Below are positions 1 through 7,753 of a stretch of DNA of 64,000 nt, piece after piece. The position numbers and the translations under genes are program-made. Under the pieces are notes generated by a model that was given only the letters and a program-made list of their open reading frames with translations, was not told where the DNA came from and did not search any database. Where the stretch lies: contig NZ_MLJO01000012.1 in the NCBI RefSeq assembly GCF_001956915.1, positions 111,831-175,830 on the forward strand, given 5' to 3'. The DNA is from Intrasporangium flavum. Lineage in GTDB: Bacteria; Actinomycetota; Actinomycetes; Actinomycetales; Dermatophilaceae. Position 1 is the stretch's first letter. Every line of letters begins with the position of its first letter.

Positions 1-1
1 C

Positions 2-1420
2 GCGCTCCGTGAGGACCGCGACACCGGTGGTGCCCTGCTCGCGGGCGCCCTCGCCTTCCGACTGTTCCTGTGGCTGCTGCCCGCGGCCCTCGTGATCGTC
101 GCGCTCTTCGGCTTCTCGAGCCCGGAACAGGTGCGCAGCGGCGTCACCGAGGCCGGGCTCGGCGGCTTCATGGCCTCGACCATCTCGCAGGCGACGGCAC
201 AGGCCCACCAGGGCCGCTGGCTCCTGCTCCTCATCGGCGTCGTCGGCCTCTACTCGACGTCGGTCGACGTGGCACGGGCGATGTGGATCGGCACGCGGCT
301 CGCGTGGCACCTGCCGGCCGCCCGGCTGCCCGGCCGGTCCCGGGCCGCGTCGGCCGTCGTCGTGTTCATGGTGCTCGCGATCGCCCTGACGCTCGCGGCG
401 AACTGGCTGCGCTCGGTCGCCCTCACGGTCGGGGTGGTCGTCACGCTCGCCATGCTCGCCGCGTACACGCTCCTCGGCTGGTACGTGCTCAGCGTGCTGC
501 CGCGACCGGCGGGGACCTCGGCGGTCGAGCTGCTGCCGGGCGCCCTGCTCGTGGGCGGCGGCCTGCAGGTGCTCCACCTCGTCAGCGTCTTCTTCCTCAT
601 GGGCCGCATCAGCAGCTCCTCCCAGCTCTACGGCGCCCTCGGCGCGGCCGCCACCGTGCTGCTCTGGACCTATCTGCTCGCCCGCGTGCTCATCGGCGCC
701 TCGACCCTCAACCACACCCTCGCCCGCTACCGCGACGCGGCACGGCTGCCCTCCGGCGGCGACCACGTCACCGCGGTCACGCTGCGCAGCCTGCCCGCCC
801 GGCTCCGGGCCGACTGGCGCGACATCGTGGCCCACGCCCACGGCGGGGGCGCCGCGAGCCCCGCCGGACGCGTCGCGGCCGGGACGGTCCGTCCTGACGG
901 TTCTGCCGGGTCTGCCGGTGTGGAGGACGGGCAGGCCGCGACGCTCACCGTGTGGCGCTTCGAGTCCGAGGGCGGCGCCGAGGAGGCCGGCCACACGCTG
1001 CGCGAGCTCGAACGCCGGGGCGCCCTGCGCGTCCTCGACGCGGCCGTCGTCACGTGGCCCACCGACGCGCCCCGCCCGCGGGCCTCGCAGCTGTCGGCCA
1101 GTTCGGTGGGTGGCGCGCTCGGGGGCTCCTTCTGGGGCCTGCTCTTCGGCATCATCTTCTTCGCCCCGGTGCTGGGGCTCGCCGTCGGTGCGGCGGCCGG
1201 CGCGCTCGGCGGCTCGCTGCGGGAGGCGGGGATCGGCGAGGCCTTCATCCGGCAGGTGCGAGACGAGGTCACCCCGGGCACCTCGGCCCTCTTCCTCATG
1301 ACCTCCGACGTCGTCGTCGACCAGGTCCGCGCGGCGTTCCTCGCCCACCACCCGACGCTGCTGCACACCAGCCTCACGCCGGAGCAGGACGCCGCGCTGC
1401 GCGAGTACTTCCGCGGCTGA
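2..1420 (+). CDS. YihY/BrkB membrane protein fused to DUF1269 domain (5' end outside window)
   Basis: The reading frame is open from base 2, so the N-terminus lies outside the window. The first ~250 residues are several hydrophobic helices with the YihY/BrkB pattern (TGGALLAGALAFRLFLWLLP at the start, SSSSQLYGALGAAATVLLW later). After a ~50-residue Gly/Ala/Ser linker, the last ~160 residues match DUF1269: an LTVWRF start, a glycine-rich hydrophobic hairpin (GGALGGSFWGLLFG) and the PGTSALFLMTSDVVVD stretch. DUF1269 proteins are normally free-standing and ~160 aa long. No stop lies between the two parts. Both families are inner-membrane proteins of uncertain function; YihY was once called ribonuclease BN in error. 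Confidence 0.85.
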   Translation, partial: ALREDRDTGGALLAGALAFRLFLWLLPAALVIVALFGFSSPEQVRSGVTEAGLGGFMASTISQATAQAHQGRWLLLLIGVVGLYSTSVDVARAMWIGTRLAWHLPAARLPGRSRAASAVVVFMVLAIALTLAANWLRSVALTVGVVVTLAMLAAYTLLGWYVLSVLPRPAGTSAVELLPGALLVGGGLQVLHLVSVFFLMGRISSSSQLYGALGAAATVLLWTYLLARVLIGASTLNHTLARYRDAARLPSGGDHVTAVTLRSLPARLRADWRDIVAHAHGGGAASPAGRVAAGTVRPDGSAGSAGVEDGQAATLTVWRFESEGGAEEAGHTLRELERRGALRVLDAAVVTWPTDAPRPRASQLSASSVGGALGGSFWGLLFGIIFFAPVLGLAVGAAAGALGGSLREAGIGEAFIRQVRDEVTPGTSALFLMTSDVVVDQVRAAFLAHHPTLLHTSLTPEQDAALREYFRG

Positions 1421-1442
1421 CCCGCCGGGCCGGCCCGACGCG

Positions 1443-1976
1443 TCAGCCCCGGGGTGCGGGACCGGCCGGCTCGGACGCCGCGGCCCAGTCGTAGACGACC
1501 GAGGTCCGCAGCAGGACGTCGACAGCGGAGCGGTTCTCGCGGCTGAACACGACCCAGAAGAGCAGGAGGGGCACGAGCACGCAGAGGAGCGCGCGCACGA
1601 GGGCGACGAGGGGCCGGATCCGCCGGCCGTGGGCGTCGACGACCCGCAGCCCGAGCACGCGGTCGCCGTAGGTGCGGCCCGTCGTCGCCCACGCGATGCC
1701 GAGGTAGCAGGTGAGGAGGGCGAGGAACGCGACGAGGAGCAGCCCGAATCCGGGGTCGGGGAAGGAGAAGCCCCGGGGACGCAGCAGGTAGGTGACCGCG
1801 ACGACGCCGCCGTACCCGGCCGCGACGGCGACGACCGTCACCAGCCCGTCGACGACGCCGGCCAGCACCCGGGTGACGATCCCGGCCCGGTGGCCCTGCA
1901 CCGACCTCGCCGCCGGCGGCACGGTGAGGCGCGCGATCGGCCCCCGGGCCGGGTCCACGGGCGGCTGCGCGGCCAT
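1443..1976 (-). CDS. RDD family membrane protein
   Basis: This 177-aa protein has the RDD pattern: an arginine and aspartate in the first helix region (TRVLAGVVDGLVTV), a second helix with the TGRTYGDRVLGLRVVD motif, and a third helix after RPLVALVRALL. RDD proteins are small three- to four-helix membrane proteins; some are linked to ion or osmotic stress, but the family has no general function. The ATG lies 5 nt after the stop of the repeat protein upstream, so the two are almost certainly co-transcribed and possibly partners. Confidence 0.85.
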   Translation of the reverse strand: MAAQPPVDPARGPIARLTVPPAARSVQGHRAGIVTRVLAGVVDGLVTVVAVAAGYGGVVAVTYLLRPRGFSFPDPGFGLLLVAFLALLTCYLGIAWATTGRTYGDRVLGLRVVDAHGRRIRPLVALVRALLCVLVPLLLFWVVFSRENRSAVDVLLRTSVVYDWAAASEPAGPAPRG

Positions 1977-1981
1977 GGTCG

Positions 1982-2917
1982 TCAGGGCGCGAGGCCCGGC
2001 GTGCCCGGATCGGGCCCGCCCCAGTCACGCCGGATCTGCGGGCGCGTCGGTGGGGTGCCGTCCTCCTCCTCGAAGACCGGGCCGGGCGCCCGCTCGGGCC
2101 GGTGCAGGAGCCGGTCGACGACGTGCGCCACCCGCTCGTCGGCGCCGATCCCCTGTCGGCGGACCTCGCGGACCCCCTCCGAGGCCATCGAGCCGGTGGA
2201 GCTGCGGATGATGCCGGGCAGGTCGATGCCCTCGACGACGAGCTCGGCCAGCGCGACGAGGTCGAGCTTGGCGATGACGGCGTCGACGTCGACCCGCTCG
2301 ACGATGCCGTCGACGTCGATCCGGTCGACGATCTGCTGCAGGTCCACCCCGGCGACGATCGCGTCGATGTCGATCCGCTCGATGATCCGCTGCAGGTCCA
2401 CCCCGGCGACGATGGCGTCGATGTCGATCCGCTCGATGATCTGCTGCAGGTCCACCCCGGCGACGATCGCGTCGATGTCGACCCGCTCGACGATGCCCTG
2501 CACGTCCACCCCGGCGACGATCGCGTCGACGTCGACGTGCTCGCGCACGACCGAGTTGAGGTCGACGAGGTCGAGCGCGGGCTCGACGACGCGGGGGGCC
2601 ACCCGCCGGGCCGCCTCGTGGGCGCGTCTCGCTCCCTCGTGCCGCGCGTCCGCCCCCCGCGAGACCAGGTCGTCGACCCAGGAGACGGCCCGCAGCTGCC
2701 GGCCCAGGGCCAGCGGCACCCACGCGAGCGCCGTCAGCGGGCGCGCGAGCAGAGCCGCCAGCCGGGCCGTCCGGACGGCCTGCTCGACGACGACCACCGT
2801 GACGGCCACGACGCCGTCAGCGAGGTCGGTCGCCGTCCACGCGTGCGACCCTCCTCCGTCGTCGGGCACCGGTGGCGCCGCCGGGGAGACGGGCTCGTCA
2901 GGGGGTTCGATGAGCAC
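1982..2917 (-). CDS. Membrane-anchored protein with 18-residue VD/ID repeats
   Basis: A GTG start at 2917 is chosen because a GAGGAG ribosome-binding site sits 9 nt upstream; it gives 311 aa. The N-terminal half has one clear hydrophobic segment (DGVVAVTVVVVEQAV) and a second weaker one. Residues from about 120 to 210 hold tandem 18-residue units of the type DIDAIVAGVDLQQIIERI, with Asp and branched residues at fixed positions, consistent with short amphipathic helices. The C-terminus is charged and proline-rich. I do not recognise a named family; such proteins often precede RDD genes in actinobacteria. Operon with the RDD gene 5 nt downstream. Function unknown. Confidence 0.8.
   Translation of the reverse strand: MLIEPPDEPVSPAAPPVPDDGGGSHAWTATDLADGVVAVTVVVVEQAVRTARLAALLARPLTALAWVPLALGRQLRAVSWVDDLVSRGADARHEGARRAHEAARRVAPRVVEPALDLVDLNSVVREHVDVDAIVAGVDVQGIVERVDIDAIVAGVDLQQIIERIDIDAIVAGVDLQRIIERIDIDAIVAGVDLQQIVDRIDVDGIVERVDVDAVIAKLDLVALAELVVEGIDLPGIIRSSTGSMASEGVREVRRQGIGADERVAHVVDRLLHRPERAPGPVFEEEDGTPPTRPQIRRDWGGPDPGTPGLAP
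2337..2552 (-). repeat. Four tandem 54-bp units inside a coding region
   Basis: The block starting TGCAGGTCCACCCCGGCGAC recurs with an exact 54-bp period at 2337, 2391 and 2445, with a diverged copy at 2499. The middle units are nearly identical at the DNA level, which suggests recent duplication rather than only protein-level constraint. Each unit encodes 18 residues. Confidence 0.9.
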
Positions 2918-3075
2918 GATCGTTCGCTCCTCACGACGACGGTGACGACCTCTCGATCCTGCGGCGTCCGGGTGCGGCCGCGCGTCATCCTCAGCGGGTG
3001 ACCCGCCTCGTCGCCTGGGCGCCCAGACTGGGGCTGCCCCCACCGACCCACGAGCCAGCGGACGGAGGATCCGGC

Positions 3076-3762
3076 ATGCCACGAGGACCATCCCGCCGTC
3101 GGATCGCCTCGGCCGCACCCGTGGCCCTCTTCGCGACCATGCTGGTCGCGGCCCTCCCGCTCGGCGCCTGCTCCGGCACCACGACGGGATCGGGCACGGC
3201 GGCGTCGGAGTCGCGACCGGTGGGCGGCTTCTCGAGCGTGGAGCTCGCCGGGATCGGCACGGTGCTCGTCGAGCCGGGACCGAAGGCGTCGGTCACCGTC
3301 GAGGCCGACGACAACGTCCTGCCGCTGCTCACCACCGACGTGTCGGGCGACACCCTCGTGCTCGGCACGGAGCCCGGGTCCTCGATCTCGCCGCGGACGC
3401 CGATCAGCTACCGGGTGAGCGCCACCGACCTCTCCGGCCTCCTCGTCAGCGGGTCGGGCGACATCAGCGCCACGGGGGCCTCCGGGCCGACGTTCGAGGT
3501 GGCCATCTCCGGCTCGGGCACGATCACGGCGGCCGGCACGACCGACCGGCTCTCCGTCGACATCTCCGGCTCGGGCGACTTCGCGGGCGGCTCCCTCTCG
3601 GCCCGTGACGTCGACGTCACGGTGTCCGGAAGCGGCAGCGCCCTCGTCCGCGCGAGCACCACCCTGCACGCGTCGATCAGCGGCAGCGGCGACGTGCGCT
3701 ACGTCGGGGCACCCGCCGTGACGAAGGACGTCAGCGGCTCCGGCCAGGTCGTGAAGCAGTAG
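3076..3762 (+). CDS. Lipoprotein with DUF2807 (GIN) adhesin-head domain
   Basis: The ATG at 3076 has a GGAGG site 6-10 nt upstream and gives 228 aa. The N-terminus is a lipoprotein signal: RRR, a hydrophobic core and the lipobox LGAC. The rest is a DUF2807 beta-helix with repeated SGSG turns (LVSGSGDIS, ISGSGTI, ISGSGDF, VSGSGSA, ISGSGDV, VSGSGQV), about one per 20 residues, and the usual opening FSSVELAGIGTVLVEPG. It is predicted to sit on the outer face of the membrane. It converges on the sigma-factor gene with only 7 nt between stops, so no separate terminator fits. Confidence 0.88.
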   Translation: MPRGPSRRRIASAAPVALFATMLVAALPLGACSGTTTGSGTAASESRPVGGFSSVELAGIGTVLVEPGPKASVTVEADDNVLPLLTTDVSGDTLVLGTEPGSSISPRTPISYRVSATDLSGLLVSGSGDISATGASGPTFEVAISGSGTITAAGTTDRLSVDISGSGDFAGGSLSARDVDVTVSGSGSALVRASTTLHASISGSGDVRYVGAPAVTKDVSGSGQVVKQ

Positions 3763-3769
3763 GGGGCCG

Positions 3770-4993
3770 TCAGCCAGGGGGTCGCGGCGCGCGCAGCCGG
3801 GCGGCCTGCGTCGTGAGGTGGCGACGCTCGGCGTCGTTCGTCGCCGTGGCGGCCGCCCGGGTGAGCAGCTCTGCGGCCGCGGCGTTCTCGCCGGCCATCT
3901 CGAGCAGCTGGCCACGCACGGCGAGCCACCGGTGTGTCGCGCCGAGGCGGTCCTCCACCTCGTCGACGACCTCGATGGCAGCCCGCGGGCCGTCGACCAT
4001 CGCCACCGCGACCGCCCGGTTGAGCGTGACGACCGGGTTGCCCGTGACCTTCTCGAGGAGCCCGTAGAGGGTCAGGATCTCGGCCCAGTCGGTGTCGGCG
4101 GCAGTCGGCGCGCGGTCGTGCACCGCGGCGATCGCGGCCTGCAGCTGGTACTCCCCCACCGACCCGAGGGCCAGGGCCCGCGCGAGCACGCCGAGGCCCT
4201 CGGTCACGAGGCCGCGGTCCCAGCGCGAACGGTCCTGCTCGGGCAGCGGCACGAGCACCCCCGACGCGTCGCTGCGGGCGGGACTGCGCGCCTCGAGGAG
4301 GAGCATGAGCGCGAGCAGCCCGAGCGCCTCGGCGTGGTCGGGCGCAGCGGCCACGAGCATCCGCTGCAGCCGGATCGCCTCGCGGGACAGTTCAACCCGC
4401 TGCAGGTCGGCCCCTCGAGTGCCGGTGTAGCCCTCGTTGAAGAGCAGGTAGAGCACGTGCAGCGCGGACGCGAGCCGGGTGTCCAGCTCGTCGGGGGCGG
4501 GGCGGCGGAACGGCTCGCCGGACGCGCGGATCGTGGCCTTGGCGCGGCTGATCCGCTGGGCCGTCGTCGCCTCGGGCACGAGGAAGGCACGCGCGATCTC
4601 GGCGGTCGTCAGGCCGCCGACGGCCCTCAGCGTCAGCGCGATCGCAGACGCCGGGGTCAGCGTCGGGTGGCAGCACATGAGCAGCAGGGTGAGGCTGTCG
4701 TCGTGGTCGACGGCGTCGGTCGCGGGTACCTGCCAGTCGACGGCCCGCGCCTCGCGGTCGCGCCGGGCGCTGTCGCTGCGCCACTGGTCGACGAGCCGGC
4801 GAGAGGCCGCGCGGACCAGCCACGCGCGGGGCTCGTCGGGCAGGCCGTCGACGGGCCAGTGCCGCGACGCCGCGAGCAGGGCCTCCTGCACGGCGTCCTC
4901 GGCGGAGTCGAAGTCGCCGAATCGGCGGCTGAGGATGCCGACGACCTGCGGCGCGAGGGTGCGCAGCAGGTCCTCGAGCGGCGGCGTGCTCAG
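3770..4993 (-). CDS. ECF RNA polymerase sigma factor (DUF6596-containing, SigJ/YCII-linked type)
   Basis: Region 2 is seen near the N-terminus (FGDFDSAEDAVQEALLAA) and region 4 around residues 115-165 (LTLRAVGGLTTAEIARAFLVPEATTAQRISRAK). A long C-terminal half of TPR-like helices (LNRAVAVAMVDGPRAA, HRWLAVRGQLLE) is typical of this family, which lacks a membrane anti-sigma. It follows a YCII gene, the standard pairing. No ATG, GTG or TTG fits: the frame offers only a CTG at 4993-4991 whose bases overlap the YCII stop as CTGA. From that codon the protein is 407 aa, and relatives start at the same place. Confidence 0.85.
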   Translation of the reverse strand: MSTPPLEDLLRTLAPQVVGILSRRFGDFDSAEDAVQEALLAASRHWPVDGLPDEPRAWLVRAASRRLVDQWRSDSARRDREARAVDWQVPATDAVDHDDSLTLLLMCCHPTLTPASAIALTLRAVGGLTTAEIARAFLVPEATTAQRISRAKATIRASGEPFRRPAPDELDTRLASALHVLYLLFNEGYTGTRGADLQRVELSREAIRLQRMLVAAAPDHAEALGLLALMLLLEARSPARSDASGVLVPLPEQDRSRWDRGLVTEGLGVLARALALGSVGEYQLQAAIAAVHDRAPTAADTDWAEILTLYGLLEKVTGNPVVTLNRAVAVAMVDGPRAAIEVVDEVEDRLGATHRWLAVRGQLLEMAGENAAAAELLTRAAATATNDAERRHLTTQAARLRAPRPPG

Positions 4994-5430
4994 CGGGTCG
5001 AGCCCGCCGTGCGCAGGAAGGCGTCCATCTGCTCGGTGTCCGCGGGTGCCTGCTCCATGACCCGCCGCACGTGGATCGGCTGCTGCGTCGGGCGGCCCCC
5101 GCGCCCCGGGACGGCCGAGACCCGGGCCGCGATCTCGAGGGCGCGCTCCTCGGTGTCGACCTCGACGACCTGGAAGCCGGCGAGCCACTCCTTGAACTCC
5201 TGGAACGGGCCGTCGGTGACGACCGGCGCGCCACCGTCGGACGTGACGATCTTGGCGAGGTCGGGACCGGTGAGGATCGTCGCGTCGACGAGCTCGCCGT
5301 TCGCGACGAGCTCGTCGTTGAGGGCCGCGTAGTAGTCGAGGTGGGCCTGGACCTCGGCCGGCTCCCACTCCGACATCGGGGTCTCGTCCGGGCCCGACTG
5401 GAAGTCGACGCCGATGAGGTACTTGGCCAT
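4990..5430 (-). CDS. YCII-related (YciI/DGPF) protein
   Basis: The 146-aa product begins MAKYLIGVDF and carries the YCII/DGPF hallmark TDGPFQEFKEWLAGFQVVEVD around residues 68-90. These are small alpha/beta proteins of unproven activity, often encoded beside an ECF sigma factor whose activity or targets they are thought to modulate. The ATG has a GGAGAG site 4 nt upstream. The stop overlaps the putative CTG start of the sigma gene, so translation is probably coupled. A 7-bp inverted repeat (5451-5457/5464-5470) lies 20 nt in front of the start and could be an operator. Confidence 0.88.
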   Translation of the reverse strand: MAKYLIGVDFQSGPDETPMSEWEPAEVQAHLDYYAALNDELVANGELVDATILTGPDLAKIVTSDGGAPVVTDGPFQEFKEWLAGFQVVEVDTEERALEIAARVSAVPGRGGRPTQQPIHVRRVMEQAPADTEQMDAFLRTAGSTR

Positions 5431-5562
5431 GGTGCTCTCCTTCGTGTGCGGCGTGCCCAGCGTGGCACGCTCACCCCCTCGACGGAGCCGAGGGCGCGAC
5501 CTCGACATCCGGCCGGGGGTGGCGACCACGACTGTCGAGGGTTGACGCCGGGACCCGGTCCT

Positions 5563-5616
5563 GTTGGCAGCATGTGCCAACGCCCCGGCCCCCGCTCCCT
5601 CGGTTGAATCCTGACC
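5563..5616 (+). promoter_or_regulatory. Promoter-operator of the hyuA operon
   Basis: A perfect palindrome with 7-bp arms, GTTGGCA and TGCCAAC around GCATG (5563-5581), is followed by a -10-like TTGAAT (5604-5609) and 7 nt later by the hyuA ATG. There is no good ribosome-binding site, so the mRNA is probably leaderless. The same 20-bp element (5565-5584) occurs at the same spacing before the carbamate kinase gene, which marks it as a shared regulator site. Its centre lies about 44 bp before the inferred transcript start, as for a class II activator; the regulator is unknown. Confidence 0.65.
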
Positions 5617-7752
5617 ATGACAGCAGCGACCCCAGCGGCGTCCACCGGCCCGGACGCGTCGACCCGTCGGCGCCTCCGCATCGGGATCGACACCGGCGGC
5701 ACGTTCACCGACGTCGTCGCCCTCGACGAGGACTCGGGCGAGCTCGTCACGACGAAGACGCCCTCGACGCCGGGCAACCCGGCCGACGGGTTCCTCGCCG
5801 GCGTCCGCAAGGTGCTCGACCTCATGGGCGCGAGCGGCGACGACATCACGGCCGTCTCGCACGGCACCACCGTCGCGACGAACAAGCTGCTCGAGGGCAA
5901 GGTCGAGGCGCTCGGCTTCGTCACGACCGAGGGCTACGAGTTCATCCTCGAGATCGCCCGCCAGGCGGTGCCGGACGGCTACGGCAACTCCTACTTCTGG
6001 GTCAAGCCGCCGCGCATCGTCCCGGCCGACTACGTCAAGACGGTCGGCGGCCGGATGGACTTCGAGGGCAACGAGATCCGCCCGTTCGACGAGGACGGCG
6101 CCGTCGCCGTCGCGCGCTGGTTCAAGGAGCGCGGCATCACGACGATCGGCGTCTGTCTGCTGCACTCGTACGCCGATGACAGCCACGAGCTCGCGATGCG
6201 CGAGGTGCTGAGCCGCGAGCACCCCGACGCGGTGGTGTCGATCAGCTCGGAGGTGCTGCGCGAGTACCGCGAGTACGAGCGCTCCATGACGACGCTCGTC
6301 GACGCCGCCGTCAAGCCCAACGTCAGCCGGTACGTCGCCAACATCCACCAGCGCCTCGACGAGTTCGTCGACAGCAGCGAGAAGCTGCCGTTCTACATCA
6401 TGAAGTCCAACGGCGGCGTGCTCTCGGCCGACGAGGTCGTGCACCAGCCGATCACCACGGTGCTGTCCGGCCCGGCGGCCGGGGCGCTGGGTGCCGGCCT
6501 CATCGCGAGCCGCGCCGGCTTCGACAAGGTGCTCACCTGCGACGGCGGCGGCACGTCCACCGACGTCTCCGTCGTCCTCGGCGGCGAGCCCACCCTGACG
6601 ACCGAGGGCAGCGTCGGCGCCTACCCGAGCAAGATCCCGATGATCGACGTCGTCACCGTCGGCGCCGGCGGGGGCTCCATCGCGTGGATCTCCCCCGAGG
6701 GCTCGCTCAAGGTCGGGCCGCAGTCCGCGGGCGCCGACCCCGGGCCGCTCTGCTACGCCAAGGGTGGCACCGAGCCGACGATCACCGACGCGCACGTCAC
6801 CCTCGGTCGGATCCCCCCGCACCTGCTCGGCGGCGAGATCCCCCTCGACGTCGACGCGGCCCGGGCCGGCGTCACGGCCCTCGCCGAGCGCCTCGGCCTC
6901 GACTTCGAGCGCTGCGCGACCGGCATCCTCGAGATCTCGGCGTGGAACCAGGCCAACGCCCTGCGCCAGGTCAGCGTCAAGCGCGGCCTCGACGTGCGCG
7001 ACTTCATGCTCGCGACCTTCGGCGGGTCCGGCTCGCTGCTCGCCTGCCGCCTCGTCGACATCCTCGGCCTCGCCGGGGTCGTCGTGCCGCAGAACCCCGG
7101 CAACGTGTCGGCGTTCGGGTTGCTGACGGTCGACGTCAAGAACGACTACGTGCAGACCTCCGTGTCGCGGCACGCGTCGCTCGACCACGCCGCCGTGCAG
7201 AAGACGTTCGACGACCTGACGGCCAAGGCCGCGAGCGCCCTTGACTCCGAGGGCTTCCCGACCGAGGCGCATCGCTACACGCGCACCGTCGACCTCCGGT
7301 ACTTCGGCCAGGCCTACGAGGTGCGCGTCGCCGCACCCGAGGGCGACGTCACCGAGGCGTTCGCCGCCGACGTGGCCGCGCGCTTCCACGACGAGCACCG
7401 GGCCCTGTACGGCTACGACTTCCGGAACGACCCGAGCCAGCAGGTCGAGTGGGTCAACCTCCGCGTCACCGGCGTCGGCCCGATCACCCGCCCCGAGCTG
7501 CGCGAGCTCGAGCCCGCCGAGGGCGCCCCCGACGTGCGGGAGCGCGCCCACCGCTCGGTGCGGCCGGTGTGCTTCGACGCCGACGCCGGCTACGTCGACA
7601 CCGACGTGTGGTGGCGCCCCGACCTGCGGGCCGGCGACACCGTGCACGGCCCTGCGATCGTCGAGGAGTTCGGCTCGACGGTCCCCGTCCACCCCGGCTT
7701 CGTCGTGCGCGTCGACGCGCTCGGCAACCTCGTCATCACCAAGGAGGCCTGA
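5617..7752 (+). CDS. hyuA: Hydantoinase/oxoprolinase family subunit A (ATP-binding)
   Basis: The 711-aa protein has the ASKHA-type phosphate-binding motifs of the HyuA/oxoprolinase/acetone-carboxylase-beta family: GIDTGGTFTD (~22-31), SHGTTVATNKLLEG (~81-94), SGPAAG (~284) and DGGGTSTDVSVV (~309-320), and the HyuA C-terminal region. Members pair with a HyuB subunit and use ATP to open lactam or hydantoin rings (N-methylhydantoin amidohydrolase, 5-oxoprolinase, caprolactamase) or to carboxylate ketones. No acetone-carboxylase gamma subunit is present, so ring hydrolysis is the likelier role; the substrate cannot be read from sequence. First gene of an operon with hyuB and the NmrA-like gene. 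Confidence 0.88.
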   Translation: MTAATPAASTGPDASTRRRLRIGIDTGGTFTDVVALDEDSGELVTTKTPSTPGNPADGFLAGVRKVLDLMGASGDDITAVSHGTTVATNKLLEGKVEALGFVTTEGYEFILEIARQAVPDGYGNSYFWVKPPRIVPADYVKTVGGRMDFEGNEIRPFDEDGAVAVARWFKERGITTIGVCLLHSYADDSHELAMREVLSREHPDAVVSISSEVLREYREYERSMTTLVDAAVKPNVSRYVANIHQRLDEFVDSSEKLPFYIMKSNGGVLSADEVVHQPITTVLSGPAAGALGAGLIASRAGFDKVLTCDGGGTSTDVSVVLGGEPTLTTEGSVGAYPSKIPMIDVVTVGAGGGSIAWISPEGSLKVGPQSAGADPGPLCYAKGGTEPTITDAHVTLGRIPPHLLGGEIPLDVDAARAGVTALAERLGLDFERCATGILEISAWNQANALRQVSVKRGLDVRDFMLATFGGSGSLLACRLVDILGLAGVVVPQNPGNVSAFGLLTVDVKNDYVQTSVSRHASLDHAAVQKTFDDLTAKAASALDSEGFPTEAHRYTRTVDLRYFGQAYEVRVAAPEGDVTEAFAADVAARFHDEHRALYGYDFRNDPSQQVEWVNLRVTGVGPITRPELRELEPAEGAPDVRERAHRSVRPVCFDADAGYVDTDVWWRPDLRAGDTVHGPAIVEEFGSTVPVHPGFVVRVDALGNLVITKEA

Positions 7753-7753
7753 G

